Positions 1 to 9,179 of a stretch of 64,000 nt of DNA are shown here, piece by piece. The notes under the pieces were generated by a model. That model was not told where the DNA came from. It saw only the letters and a program-made list of their open reading frames with translations, and did no database searches. The DNA is from a bacterium 1XD21-13 (GTDB taxonomy: Bacteria; Bacillota; Clostridia; Lachnospirales; Lachnospiraceae), in the NCBI GenBank assembly GCA_009917555.1, contig QZDX01000015.1:53876-117875 (forward strand), read 5' to 3'. Numbering within the stretch: position 1 is the stretch's first letter; every line of letters begins with the position of its first letter. The position numbers and the translations under genes were made by a program.

Positions 1-1267
1 CTGCCTCATACAGCTTCTGCAGAGACATTAGGATTCCAAACCTGGCATGCTCCCAGGTGAGCCCTCCCTGGAAATACACCGCATAGGGAGGCTTGATGGG
101 ACCGTCCGCAGAGAGCTCAATGGAGGAGCCCTGCACAAAGGCTCCCGCCGCCATTATCACGTCGCTGTCATAACCGGGCATGGCCCATGGCTCCGGAGTT
201 ACATAGCTGTCTACAGGGGCTGCTGCCTGAATTCCTTTGCAGAATGCAATCACGCCCTCGGCCGTTCCAAAGGTCACTGCCTGGATAATGTCATGACGGC
301 TCTCGCTGCCGTTTGGCACAACAGAGAATCCCAGCTTCTCATAAATATTCGCCGCAAAGATGGCTCCCCTCAAGGCACCACCCACCACGGTGGGTGCCAG
401 GAACAACCCCTGATAAAAGCTGGTCATTACGCCCAAGGAGGCCCCCACCTCTTTTCCCAGTCCCGGTGAGGTAAGGCGGTAGGCCGCGCGCTCCACATAT
501 TCCTCTTTTCCCACAATGTAACCGCCGATGGGAGCCAGGCCGCCACCGGGATTTTTGATGAGGGAGCCCACACAGAGATCCGCACCCACATCTGTCGGCT
601 CTATCCGCTCTACGAATTCACCATAGCAGTTGTCCACCATACAGATTACACGGGGGCACCGCTCCTTGATAAAGGCAATCAGCTCTCCAATCCGCTTTAC
701 GGAGAGGGTGGGCCGGGTCTGGTAGCCCTTGGAGCGCTGAATGGTTACGAGACGGGTCCGATCATTTAATGCCTTTTCAATGGCCGGATAATCAAAGCTC
801 CCGTCCTCCAGGAGATCCACCTGGCGGTAGGTCACCCCATACTCCGCAAGGGAGCCGGTGGAGGGGCGGATTCCAATGACCTCCTCCAGGGTATCGTAGG
901 GCTTTCCCACCGGTGAGAAGAGCTCGTCCCCGGGTCTTAAATTTCCGGAAAGAGCCACGGCCAGGGCATGGGTTCCGCAGGCGATCTGAGGGCGCACCAG
1001 GGCGGCCTCGGTGTGAAAAACATCTGCATAAACCGCCTCCAGCTTGTCCCGGCCCAGGTCGTTGTAGCCGTAGCCGCTGGTGGCCGCAAAGCAGGCAGCC
1101 TCCACCCGGTTCTTCTGCATGGCATGAAGGACCTTCAGCTGATTGTATTCTACATTTTCCGCTATAGCTTCGAAGCGTTCTTTTAACTCTGCTTCTACCT
1201 GATTGCCAAAGTCGAAAGCCCTTTCGCTGATTCCCATTTCCCGGTAGAGTGTCTTTGTTTCTTCCAT
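1..1267 (-). CDS. Methionine gamma-lyase family (aluminium-resistance-type) PLP enzyme, 3' end outside window
   Basis: Read from a start at 1267 to the window edge, giving 422 codons of a fold-type I PLP enzyme; the C-terminus lies off the left end. It starts MEETKTLYREMGISER. Family landmarks are LVRPQIACGTHA near residue 85-95, VDNCYGEF (cofactor-binding Asp) and GSLIKNPGGGLAPIGG, whose Lys is the likely Schiff-base lysine. The family (Met_gamma_lyase, often annotated aluminium resistance protein) is common in Firmicutes and is predicted to be a C-S lyase acting on sulfur amino acids; its true substrate is not settled. It lies 129 bp downstream of miaA on the same strand, an arrangement frequent in Clostridia. 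No lesion is seen in the visible part. Confidence 0.85.
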   Translation of the reverse strand, partial: MEETKTLYREMGISERAFDFGNQVEAELKERFEAIAENVEYNQLKVLHAMQKNRVEAACFAATSGYGYNDLGRDKLEAVYADVFHTEAALVRPQIACGTHALAVALSGNLRPGDELFSPVGKPYDTLEEVIGIRPSTGSLAEYGVTYRQVDLLEDGSFDYPAIEKALNDRTRLVTIQRSKGYQTRPTLSVKRIGELIAFIKERCPRVICMVDNCYGEFVERIEPTDVGADLCVGSLIKNPGGGLAPIGGYIVGKEEYVERAAYRLTSPGLGKEVGASLGVMTSFYQGLFLAPTVVGGALRGAIFAANIYEKLGFSVVPNGSESRHDIIQAVTFGTAEGVIAFCKGIQAAAPVDSYVTPEPWAMPGYDSDVIMAAGAFVQGSSIELSADGPIKPPYAVYFQGGLTWEHARFGILMSLQKLYEA

Positions 1268-1396
1268 ATATAATCTCCGTTCTCCTGTCCTTACCGTCCC
1301 TTAATACAGCAGGGCATATCTTGGTTTTTATTTTTGTTCTTTCATTTTATATGCATCTTTAAGGATTCCTTGGAAATCTGCCTGAAAAAACCTTTT

Positions 1397-2341
1397 TTAC
1401 AGGATGGATTTCTCTCTTAGAATCTCCAGCATCTTATTTAGGATCTGCTCCTGGTTATATTGGTAATCCTGCTGGTTCAGCCAGATTACATCCCGCTCTC
1501 TGCGAAACCAGGTAAGCTGACGCTTGGCAAAATGGCGCGTGTCCCGTTTCAGAATCCGCACAGCCTCCGAAAAGCTCATTTCCCCATCCAGATAGGAAAG
1601 GATCTCCTTGTAGCCCAGGCCCTGCATAGAGACCATACCCTGCCTGCAGCCCATGGCTTTAAGCGCCCTTACCTCATCCAAAAGTCCCTCCCCAATCATG
1701 GCGTCCACTCTGGCGTCAATTCTCTCGTACAACCGTTGCCTGTCATCATTCAACACAAAGTATGCTCCGTTGTAGGGACTTTCCTTTCGCTGCTGTGTCT
1801 CGTTGTGCTGGGAAATGCGCTCTCCCGTCAGACGGTAATATTCCAGGGCACGGATCACACGCTTTTCGTTGTTGGGGTGAATCTGCATTGCGGCCTTTGG
1901 ATCTGCCTTCTCCAGCATTTGGTGCAGGAATTCTGCTCCCTTTTCTTTCGCCTGGGCTTCCAGCTCCCGGCGAAGCTCCGGATGCTCCTCATTTTCCGTA
2001 AAATCAATGTCGTAGAGCAGGGCCTGGATGTAGAAGCCGGTTCCCCCTGCCACAATGGGGATTCGATTCCTTTTGTAGATCTGCTCCATGGCCTCCTTTG
2101 CCAGACCTTGAAAGCGGACAACATTGAAGTCCTCCGCCGGTTCCAGAATGTCAATGAGGTGGTGGGGTATGCCTTCCATTTCCTCCGGCCGGATCTTTGC
2201 GGATCCAATGTCCATATGGCGGTAAACCTGCATGGAATCCGCTGATATAATCTCTCCGTCAATGGCCTTGGCCAAGGCGATGGATAGCTTTGTTTTTCCT
2301 GCGGCCGTGGGGCCGGTAAGAATTACAAGGGGGGCTTTCAT
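1397..2341 (-). CDS. miaA: tRNA dimethylallyltransferase
   Basis: A 314-residue protein of the usual family length. It transfers a dimethylallyl group from DMAPP to N6 of adenosine 37 in tRNAs that read UNN codons, the first step of ms2i6A formation. The P-loop GPTAAGKTKLS lies at residues 9-19, followed by DSMQVYRHMDIGSAK and GGTGFYIQALLYDIDF, both typical of MiaA. The C-terminal tRNA-contact part includes RDTRHFAKRQLTWFRRE. Its usual partner mutL lies about 2 kb upstream, but the XRE operon on the opposite strand and a metallophosphoesterase gene now separate the two. Confidence 0.97.
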   Translation of the reverse strand: MKAPLVILTGPTAAGKTKLSIALAKAIDGEIISADSMQVYRHMDIGSAKIRPEEMEGIPHHLIDILEPAEDFNVVRFQGLAKEAMEQIYKRNRIPIVAGGTGFYIQALLYDIDFTENEEHPELRRELEAQAKEKGAEFLHQMLEKADPKAAMQIHPNNEKRVIRALEYYRLTGERISQHNETQQRKESPYNGAYFVLNDDRQRLYERIDARVDAMIGEGLLDEVRALKAMGCRQGMVSMQGLGYKEILSYLDGEMSFSEAVRILKRDTRHFAKRQLTWFRRERDVIWLNQQDYQYNQEQILNKMLEILREKSIL

Positions 2342-2498
2342 GCCGGATTTACCTCCTGTACCACTGTACTTGTTCTGTTTCTGCCTTTACACTGCTTTGC
2401 CCGTATAGGGAAATGGCGTCTGCTTTATTATAGTGAATGTGGGAGGGATTTGCAAGAAGAAATGATGAGCCTTAATCTTGAATTTACGGAAAGTTTGC

Positions 2499-2527
2499 TT
2501 GACATTTTGTATCGGGTGGTATATAGT
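2499..2527 (+). promoter_or_regulatory. Strong sigma-A promoter for the XRE/membrane-protein operon
   Basis: A consensus -35 TTGACA (2499-2504) and a -10 TATAGT (2522-2527) are separated by exactly 17 bp. It lies about 90 bp upstream of the regulator's TTG start. Reading frames that open upstream of this promoter would run through it, so the short regulator start at 2615 is preferred. Confidence 0.75.
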
Positions 2528-2614
2528 GATAATGTAAAGTTAACTTTCCATCACAGATTTAGAATCGGCTGTGCCCTGTCCAGCCATAAAATGAGAAATC
2601 AGGAGGAGCTTCCC

Positions 2615-2815
2615 TTGAAAAACCGTTTGGAAGAAATACGAAAGGACCGGGGCGTTACCCAGGAGGAGCTGGCCGCCTCCCTGGAGGTATCCAGGCAGAC
2701 CATCGGCTCCCTGGAAAATGGGCGGTACAACCCATCTATTCTATTGGCCTTTAAGATCGCCCGGTACTTTCAGATGTCCATTGAAGATATATTTATTTAT
2801 GAGGAGGAGGAATAG
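2615..2815 (+). CDS. XRE-family helix-turn-helix regulator, TTG start
   Basis: A 66-residue single-domain regulator beginning (L/M)KNRLEEIRKDRGVTQEEL. The helix-turn-helix spans roughly residues 12-45 (QEELAASLEVSRQTIGSLEN) and the protein ends in acidic EEEE. The TTG start at 2615 is chosen because AGGAGG lies at 2601-2606 with an 8-base spacer, downstream of a strong promoter. The protein belongs to the small YozG/SdpR-like XRE regulators that usually control an adjacent membrane protein. Its stop codon directly abuts the ATG of the next gene, so the two are co-translated. Confidence 0.88.
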   Translation: MKNRLEEIRKDRGVTQEELAASLEVSRQTIGSLENGRYNPSILLAFKIARYFQMSIEDIFIYEEEE

Positions 2816-3238
2816 ATGAATCAAAAGAAAAAAAAGACCTTACTAATCCTTGGCATCATAGCTGGTTTACTCTTTCAATTTATTGGAATCTCTTTAGGTC
2901 TGGGAAAGCTGCGTATCGTAAGCGGCATCTTCCTCACACTTTACGCCTTGCTCTTCTCCTTGTGTCTCAACAAATTGTCCCGTATGTCCCGGGAAGCGGA
3001 GTTTCCCGAAGCAGTCCGCCAGGAGGAGATTGAGCTTCACGATGAACGAAACACCCAGATCCGCAACCGTGCCAAAGCCAGAACAAGCGACATTACCCGA
3101 TGGGTGGTCATAGCACTTGCCTGGGTGAACTTTCTGGTACGGGGAGCCTTGTGGATGACACTGGCCCTTATTGGAGTATTTGTACTGATGTATATACTGG
3201 ACTTCTGCTACATGGAGAAGTACCAGGGGGAAATGTAG
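2816..3238 (+). CDS. Small integral membrane protein co-transcribed with XRE regulator
   Basis: A 140-residue protein with two N-terminal hydrophobic segments (about residues 9-28 and 33-52), a charged cytoplasmic stretch (EEIELHDERNTQIRNRAKAR, 70-90) and two more membrane segments (about 95-130). The charged motif ahead of the last membrane pair resembles DUF2178-type proteins, which occur next to XRE regulators. Its ATG follows the regulator's TAG with no gap, and the ribosome-binding site (GGAGGAGG) lies inside the regulator's last codons. Role unknown; a regulator/membrane pair controlling its own expression is inferred from context only. Confidence 0.75.
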   Translation: MNQKKKKTLLILGIIAGLLFQFIGISLGLGKLRIVSGIFLTLYALLFSLCLNKLSRMSREAEFPEAVRQEEIELHDERNTQIRNRAKARTSDITRWVVIALAWVNFLVRGALWMTLALIGVFVLMYILDFCYMEKYQGEM

Positions 3239-3267
3239 ATATGGATGCAGAAGCAGGGTAAGTCAAC

Positions 3268-3308
3268 AACCCCGCAGCAAGCTGCGAGGTCTCGACCCTT
3301 GCGGCAAT
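3268..3308. repeat. Hairpin between convergent genes, possible dispersed intergenic element
   Basis: The only non-coding stretch between the XRE operon and the metallophosphoesterase holds CGCAGC-AA-GCTGCG (3273-3286), followed by TCGACCCTTGCGGC. There is no clear T-tract on either strand, so it is a weak terminator candidate. The wording resembles intergenic repeats seen in related gut Clostridia, but no second copy was found in this window. Confidence 0.35.
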
Positions 3309-3345
3309 GAATACCAAAATTTCCCCCGGCGTTTGGCCCTGCTCC

Positions 3346-4098
3346 TTACGCAATCCGCACAATCTGCTCATACAGCAGAATATCCGTTGCATTGAGCTGT
3401 TTGTCCAGATGGAGATGTCCGCAGAAATGCCGTTTAAAAGAGATGCTCTGCCGGATTTCCTCCAGATATTTCGTTAGAATATCCTGCTTTCCGGCTCCAA
3501 AGCCAAGCATCGCCACAACGCTTGCGCTGGGGGAATGGGTAATGATGTAATCCACCTGATTTCCATGCTTCTTCAGGTTTTCCCGCCCACGCTGCAGCTC
3601 CTCCTCTGAGGGAAGCTCCTCCTTCCACCAGGAGACACCGTCCACCCGGAACATCTTAAAGGGCATACGGCTCCAGGTCTTTATAAGCTTAGCATCCTTT
3701 ACCGGGTCAAGAATCCCGTCCCGGATGTCATGGGAGGAGGCGCCGCCAAAAGCAAAGAACGCAAGCTCCTCAATAAGAAAGATTTCTCCCCGAAGCAAAT
3801 GGAGCACATGGGGACGGATCTCATGGACCAGCCCGCCCCTCCACTCTTTTTGGGGATACTCGGCAAGACGCACATGGTTTTCATGGTTGCCGTCTACAAA
3901 TACGGTAGTATAAGGCTTTCTTTCCAGCCAATCCAGCCAGTATTTCTCACTGCGGTTCTCTCCCTGGTAGTCCCAGACACCGCCGAAATCTCCCAGGATA
4001 ATCACCGTGTCCTCTCTCTTCATCTTCCTCTGCTCCGGAAAAATCTCCCTATTAAACCGCCTAAAATCTCCGTGGCAGTCGCCGGTTATATAGATCAT
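3346..4098 (-). CDS. Calcineurin-like metallophosphoesterase
   Basis: A 250-residue protein with the full set of metal-ligand motifs: GDCHGD (residues 6-11), GDFGGVWD (about 36-43), GNHENH (about 70-75), a His in ITHSPSAS (about 187) and GHLHLD near the C-terminus. These define a dinuclear-metal phosphoesterase; the substrate (phosphoprotein, nucleotide or other phosphodiester) cannot be told from sequence. No signal peptide, so cytoplasmic. It follows the DUF6472 gene and mutL on the same strand with a 34-bp gap and may be the end of that transcript. Confidence 0.85.
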   Translation of the reverse strand: MIYITGDCHGDFRRFNREIFPEQRKMKREDTVIILGDFGGVWDYQGENRSEKYWLDWLERKPYTTVFVDGNHENHVRLAEYPQKEWRGGLVHEIRPHVLHLLRGEIFLIEELAFFAFGGASSHDIRDGILDPVKDAKLIKTWSRMPFKMFRVDGVSWWKEELPSEEELQRGRENLKKHGNQVDYIITHSPSASVVAMLGFGAGKQDILTKYLEEIRQSISFKRHFCGHLHLDKQLNATDILLYEQIVRIA

Positions 4099-4132
4099 AA
4101 AAGCTTTCCTCTCTGTAGCTGTCTTACAGCCT

Positions 4133-4327
4133 CTACATCTGATGTCTCACAATCCGGTACTCATCCCCATACTGAAAATAGGGACAGCTCCGGAACTGGC
4201 CCTGCATAAAAAGGCGCATTTCGTCCTCGTCCAGATCCATTTCGCACACATAATAACCGTAATCGTCGTCGTATACATAGTTACCGCAGCACTCACAGTT
4301 GGTGACCTTTGTGTTTGTCTTTTTCAT
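4133..4327 (-). CDS. DUF6472-like small Cys-rich protein
   Basis: A 64-residue protein with CECCGNY at the N-terminus, an acidic centre (DLDEDEMRLFM) and a later CPYFQYGDEYRIVRHQM. The CxCC..., C and C pattern suggests a small metal-binding knuckle. Proteins of this type (DUF6472) are conserved next to mutL in Lachnospiraceae. The ATG follows the mutL stop codon directly (TAAATG), so it is translationally coupled to mutL. Function unknown; the coupling suggests an accessory role or shared expression only. Confidence 0.8.
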   Translation of the reverse strand: MKKTNTKVTNCECCGNYVYDDDYGYYVCEMDLDEDEMRLFMQGQFRSCPYFQYGDEYRIVRHQM

Positions 4328-6508
4328 TTATACAATCCTTTTAAACTTTTTCTCAATCTCCTGCTTTGTCATGGAAATGATAGTGGGCCGTCCATGAGGG
4401 CAGTTGTAGGGATTCTCCAGGTGCAGAAGCTCCTCAATCAGCGCCTTTGCCTCCGCCATGCTTAAGCGCTGGCTTCCTTTTACGGCCGCTTTGCAGGACA
4501 TGGAGGCAATCTTTTCCAAAATCAGCGTGGAATCTTTGCTGCCAGCATTCTCCAAGCCGTCCAGGATCTCTAAGAACAGCTCTCTCTCCGCAATCCCAAA
4601 GAGCTCTCCCGGCACCGCACTGACCGCATACTCCTTGCCCCCGAACGGCTCGATCTCAAAGCCCATTTCTGCAAAATAGTGCAGATACTCATTTAACCGG
4701 CCGGCCTCCTGCATGGTCAGGGTCAGAATCAGCGGAGGGCTCACCATCTGGGAGGTAATCTCCTTGTTTTCCAGGCTCTTGAGGGTGCGCTCATAGAGGA
4801 CCTTCTCGTGGGCGGCGTGCTGATCGATCATGTAGAATTTATCCTCAAACTGCACCAGCCAGTAGGTCTCAAAGAGCTGGCCAATGATCCGTATCTCGGA
4901 TTTGGTCTCCGGGTTTAGAAGCTTGTGGTCGAAAAGCTCAAGCTGTTCCGGCTCTGGCTTTACATCTGCCTGTTTTTCATCCTTGTTATCAGTGCTTCTC
5001 TTTAAAGGAAATGTATCCCTGGAATCGAGCACTTCCTTTTCCCGGGTTGTTGCAGCGCCGTAGCCTCCGTTTTCTCGGATCACCTCCGCCCCTGCCAACG
5101 CTTCTAATTCCTCATTGGAATAAATTTTCTCATGGTTCTCTGTCTTGGCAGCTTTCTGTTCTTCTTTCTCCTGGAATTCCTTTGTCACACGTTCACGCAT
5201 CTGTGCCAGGAAATATTCCAGGTTGCGCTCTTGTGGACTTTTTGGCTGGCTTTGTGTCTGCTTTTCTGTCTGCCCCGCTTTCGCTTCAAAAGGAGCGGAT
5301 TTTGAAAGGGCTTCCGGCATTGCGCTTGACGCCTTTACTGACTGTTCCACCGTTCCACCCGGCGCTTTCGGAAGTTCTCCGGCTGCTTCGCCTGACGCCC
5401 GCCCCGGCTCTTTGACTGCTCCCGTACCTCCCAGCCAGCCCGGAACAGCCGCCTGTTCTTTTCGCATCGTTCCTTTCTTTTCCTGTTCCTCCTCCGTAAG
5501 CTTTACCTCCGGAATCAGCTCCCGCCTGGTAAGCCCCTCCCGAACCGTCCTTTGAATCAGGCGATACAACTCCTCCTGGTTGGAAAAGCGCAGCTCCATC
5601 TTCGTAGGATGCACATTTACGTCCAGAAGCTCCCCGTCCATAGCAATGTGAAGCACCGTAAAGGGATATTTGTGCTGCATCATAAAGGTCCGATAGGCAT
5701 CCTCAATGCCTTTGGCGATAAGGGAGCTCTTGATATATCTGCCGTTGATAAAATACGTCTCAAATCCACGGTTTCCCCTGGAAATCACCGGCTTTCCGAT
5801 ATATCCCGTAATCTGCACCGGTCCCTCCGCCTCATCAATCTCCACCACATTTGCCGCCGTGTCCCTACCGTAAATATGGTAAATCACATCCTTGAGATTG
5901 TGATTGCCGGAGGTGTGAAGCTTGGTCTGCCCGTTGTTGATAAACTGAAAGGAAATCTCCGGGTGGGACAGGGCCATCCGCTCCATAAGGTCGCTGATAT
6001 AGCCGGCCTCCGTCATAGGCGTCTTGAGAAACTTCTTCCTTGGGGGAGTATTGTAAAAAATATTCCGGATGAGAAAGGTTGTCCCCTCCGGCGCCGCCGT
6101 CTCCTCCAGCTTCTTCTCCACGCCGCCCTCAATGCAGTAGCGGATTCCGACGCCCGCCTCCCGTGTCTTGGTAATCAGCTCCACCATGGCAATGGCCGCA
6201 ATACTGGACAGAGCCTCCCCCCGAAATCCAAGGGAGGATACGGAAAATAAGTCCTCTACTCTCTGTATCTTGCTGGTAGCATGGGGCAGAAAGGCCGTAG
6301 GCACCTGCTCCCTCTCAATGCCGCTTCCGTTGTCCGTCACACGGATAAAAGAAATTCCCCCGTCCCGGATCTCCACAGCCACAGCAGTGGCTCCGGCGTC
6401 AATGGCATTTTCCACAAGCTCCTTTACCACAGAGGAGGGCCGCTCAATCACCTCGCCTGCTGCAATTTTATCAATGGTCTGCTTATCCAGCACTGCTATT
6501 TTTCCCAT
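4328..6508 (-). CDS. mutL: DNA mismatch repair endonuclease MutL
   Basis: A 726-residue protein. The N-terminal GHKL ATPase shows ELVENAIDAGAT, DNGSGI, HATSKI and GFRGEALSSIA within residues 30-110. A long low-complexity linker (about 350-520, rich in Ala, Glu and Lys) precedes the C-terminal dimerisation/endonuclease domain. That domain carries DQHAAHEKVLYE, the nicking motif of species lacking MutH, plus CKAAVKG and CPHGRP. It acts with MutS in post-replicative repair. The gene follows mutS by 53 bp and is coupled to the small DUF6472 gene downstream. It looks intact, which matters given the many broken genes in this window. Confidence 0.97.
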   Translation of the reverse strand: MGKIAVLDKQTIDKIAAGEVIERPSSVVKELVENAIDAGATAVAVEIRDGGISFIRVTDNGSGIEREQVPTAFLPHATSKIQRVEDLFSVSSLGFRGEALSSIAAIAMVELITKTREAGVGIRYCIEGGVEKKLEETAAPEGTTFLIRNIFYNTPPRKKFLKTPMTEAGYISDLMERMALSHPEISFQFINNGQTKLHTSGNHNLKDVIYHIYGRDTAANVVEIDEAEGPVQITGYIGKPVISRGNRGFETYFINGRYIKSSLIAKGIEDAYRTFMMQHKYPFTVLHIAMDGELLDVNVHPTKMELRFSNQEELYRLIQRTVREGLTRRELIPEVKLTEEEQEKKGTMRKEQAAVPGWLGGTGAVKEPGRASGEAAGELPKAPGGTVEQSVKASSAMPEALSKSAPFEAKAGQTEKQTQSQPKSPQERNLEYFLAQMRERVTKEFQEKEEQKAAKTENHEKIYSNEELEALAGAEVIRENGGYGAATTREKEVLDSRDTFPLKRSTDNKDEKQADVKPEPEQLELFDHKLLNPETKSEIRIIGQLFETYWLVQFEDKFYMIDQHAAHEKVLYERTLKSLENKEITSQMVSPPLILTLTMQEAGRLNEYLHYFAEMGFEIEPFGGKEYAVSAVPGELFGIAERELFLEILDGLENAGSKDSTLILEKIASMSCKAAVKGSQRLSMAEAKALIEELLHLENPYNCPHGRPTIISMTKQEIEKKFKRIV

Positions 6509-6561
6509 ATCTGCTTCCCGCTCCTGATGCTTTCTTCTTTTGGATCTTCACTATGGATACT

Positions 6562-9162
6562 TTACCACCGATTCTTAATCTTATTCTGCAGCCGGTACAT
6601 GGTGTTAAGGGCATCCAAAGGCGTCATATTGCTCAGATCCAGCTCCCGGATCTCTGTGATAATATCATCATCCTTTACGGTATCAAAGAGGGAGATCTGC
6701 TCCATCTCCATTTCCACGGGAGCCGCCTTGGGCTTTAAGGAAATGTCCGCCTGAATCAGGTCCTCCACCAGCTCCTTAGCCCTGGCAATCACCGGCTCCG
6801 GCACGCCCGCCAGCTTAGCCACCTGAATTCCGTAGCTCTTGTCTGCACCGCCCTTAATAATCTTCCGCAAAAATACAATGTCATCGCCCTTTTCTTTCAC
6901 GGCAATGCAGTAATTGTTCACTCCCGCAAGGGAACCCTCCAGCTCCGTCAGCTCATGGTAGTGAGTGGCAAACAGGGTCTTGGCCCCCAGAATCCTCGGA
7001 TTGCTGATATACTCAATCACCGCCCAGGCAATGGCCAGACCGTCAAAGGTACTGGTTCCCCGGCCGATCTCGTCCAGAATCAAAAGACTGCTGGCCGTGG
7101 CATTTCGCAGGATATTGGCCACCTCGGTCATTTCCACCATAAAGGTACTCTGGCCGGAGGCCAGATCGTCCGAGGCTCCCACACGGGTGAAAATCCGGTC
7201 CACAATGCCAATCCTCGCACTGTCCGCCGGCACAAAGCTTCCCACCTGGGCCATCAGCACAATCAATGCCGTCTGGCGCATGTAGGTGGACTTTCCGGCC
7301 ATATTGGGGCCTGTGATAACGGAAATCCGCCTGCTGCCGTTGTCCAGGTAGGTGTCGTTGGGAATGAACATGTCATTCTCAATCATTTTCTCCACCACCG
7401 GATGGCGGCCGCCCTTGATATCAATGATGCCCTTGTCATTCATTTTCGGACGCACAAACCCATTGCGCTCCGCCACAAATGCCAGGGAAGCAAACACATC
7501 TATAAGCGCCACAGCCTTGGCTGTTTTTTGAATCCGCAGCACCTCTGCGGCAATGGTCTCCCGAAGCTCCACGAAGAGGCTGTATTCCAGGGCGGTAAGC
7601 TTCTCCTCCGCTCCCAGAATGGTATCCTCCAGCTCCTTAAGCTCCGGCGTAATGTAGCGCTCCGCATTGGTCAGCGTCTGCTTACGCATATAGTAATCAG
7701 GCACCATATCCTTGTAGGAATTGGTCACCTCCAGATAATAGCCAAATACCTTATTATACTTAATTTTCAGATTCTTAATGCCTGTTTTCTCCCGCTCGTC
7801 CGCCTCCACCTTTGCAAGCCAGCTCTTCCCCTCGGTCTTGGCCCGCCGATAGCGATCCACCTCCTCGTTACAGCCGTCCCGGATAATATCCCCGTCCCTG
7901 ACGGAAATAGGCGGGTCCTCCCGAATGGTACCCGCAATCATGGACTGCAGATCGGAAAGAACATCCAGTTCTTCACAGAGCGTCCGAAGAAGCGGCGACT
8001 GAAAATCCTCCATCAATGTCTTGATGTGAGGCAGCATTTCCAGGGAGGAGCAAAAAGCGGTCAAATCTCTGGGATTGGCCGTCTGGTAGCTGATGCGTCC
8101 AATCAGACGCTCCAAATCGTAAATGGGATTTAAGTATTCTCTCAGCTCTTCTCTTGTAATCACATGGGCATTCAGCTCCGCAATGGCTTCATGGCGTTTT
8201 TCGATCTCACTGCGGTCAATCAAGGGCTGCTCAACCATAGCCCGCAGAGTTCTTGCCCCCATAGCCGTCTTGGTCTTATCCAGCACCCACAAAAGGGAGC
8301 CCCGCTTCTGCTTTTCCCTCAAGGTCTCCACCAGCTCCAGATTTCTCCGGCTGGAGCTGTCAATAATCATATATTTTCCAATCGTGTAGGGCTGCAGACG
8401 GGTCATATGGGACAGAGAGGTTTTCTGGGTCTCATAGAGGTATTTGAGAAGCGCCCCTGCCGCAATGGTTCCACAGCTTAAATCCTTTAAGCCAAGGCCC
8501 GTCAGATCCGATACCTGAAAATGCTCCAGAAGCGTCCGCTTGCACAGCTCGTCGTCAAAATACCAGGATTCCAGAGGATACAGGGCAATATTCAGCCTAA
8601 ACCGCAGATCATCAAGATCCATGCCGCTCATGGTAAATGGCTCATTACACACAATCTCCGAGGGCGCAAACTTATGAATCTCATCCAAAAGCTTCCTCTG
8701 GGAATCCACCTCCGTCACCAGATAGTCTCCTGTGGTAATATCTGCCGTAGAAATGCCGTAGCGATCCGACAGGTATACAATGCACATGAGGTAATTGTTC
8801 CGTGTTTCATCCACTGTGCTTAAATTGGTTCCGGGCGTTACAATCCGCACCACGTCACGGGCCACCAGGCCCTTTGCTGTCTTTGGGTCCTCTATCTGTT
8901 CACAGATGGCTACCTTGTAGCCTTTTTGGACCAGGCGGTTTAGATATCCCTCCACAGCATGATAAGGAACGCCGCACATGGGTGCACGTTCCTCCAGTCC
9001 GCAGCTCTTTCCGGTCAGGGTCAGTTCAAGCTCCCGTGACACGGTGATTGCGTCATCAAAAAACATTTCATAAAAATCGCCTAAGCGATAAAATAAAATG
9101 CAGTCCTTGTACTGCTCCTTTGTCTTCAGGTACTGCTGCATCATGGGTGTCATTTCCGCCAT
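6562..9162 (-). CDS. mutS: DNA mismatch repair protein MutS
   Basis: An 866-residue protein starting MAEMTPMMQQYLKTKEQ. The mismatch-binding Phe-x-Glu is in GDFYEMFFDDA near residue 40. The ATPase has Walker A GPNMAGKST, Walker B ILDEIGRGTSTFDG and the signature ATHYHELTELE. The start at 9162 is preferred because AGGAGAA lies just upstream; an extension back to 9222 would read through a palindromic repeat element. mutL follows on the same strand. No lesion seen. Confidence 0.97.
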   Translation of the reverse strand: MAEMTPMMQQYLKTKEQYKDCILFYRLGDFYEMFFDDAITVSRELELTLTGKSCGLEERAPMCGVPYHAVEGYLNRLVQKGYKVAICEQIEDPKTAKGLVARDVVRIVTPGTNLSTVDETRNNYLMCIVYLSDRYGISTADITTGDYLVTEVDSQRKLLDEIHKFAPSEIVCNEPFTMSGMDLDDLRFRLNIALYPLESWYFDDELCKRTLLEHFQVSDLTGLGLKDLSCGTIAAGALLKYLYETQKTSLSHMTRLQPYTIGKYMIIDSSSRRNLELVETLREKQKRGSLLWVLDKTKTAMGARTLRAMVEQPLIDRSEIEKRHEAIAELNAHVITREELREYLNPIYDLERLIGRISYQTANPRDLTAFCSSLEMLPHIKTLMEDFQSPLLRTLCEELDVLSDLQSMIAGTIREDPPISVRDGDIIRDGCNEEVDRYRRAKTEGKSWLAKVEADEREKTGIKNLKIKYNKVFGYYLEVTNSYKDMVPDYYMRKQTLTNAERYITPELKELEDTILGAEEKLTALEYSLFVELRETIAAEVLRIQKTAKAVALIDVFASLAFVAERNGFVRPKMNDKGIIDIKGGRHPVVEKMIENDMFIPNDTYLDNGSRRISVITGPNMAGKSTYMRQTALIVLMAQVGSFVPADSARIGIVDRIFTRVGASDDLASGQSTFMVEMTEVANILRNATASSLLILDEIGRGTSTFDGLAIAWAVIEYISNPRILGAKTLFATHYHELTELEGSLAGVNNYCIAVKEKGDDIVFLRKIIKGGADKSYGIQVAKLAGVPEPVIARAKELVEDLIQADISLKPKAAPVEMEMEQISLFDTVKDDDIITEIRELDLSNMTPLDALNTMYRLQNKIKNRW

Positions 9163-9179
9163 GATTCTTCTCCTATTCC

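Noticed and set aside
1460..2245. 261-codon plus-strand frame opposite miaA
   Set aside because: Antisense shadow of a clear miaA; no family features.
6955..8133. Long plus-strand open frame opposite mutS
   Set aside because: Exactly antisense to a conserved mutS region, with no ribosome-binding site and a composition (many His, Gln and Leu) typical of reverse-strand shadows in this codon bias.
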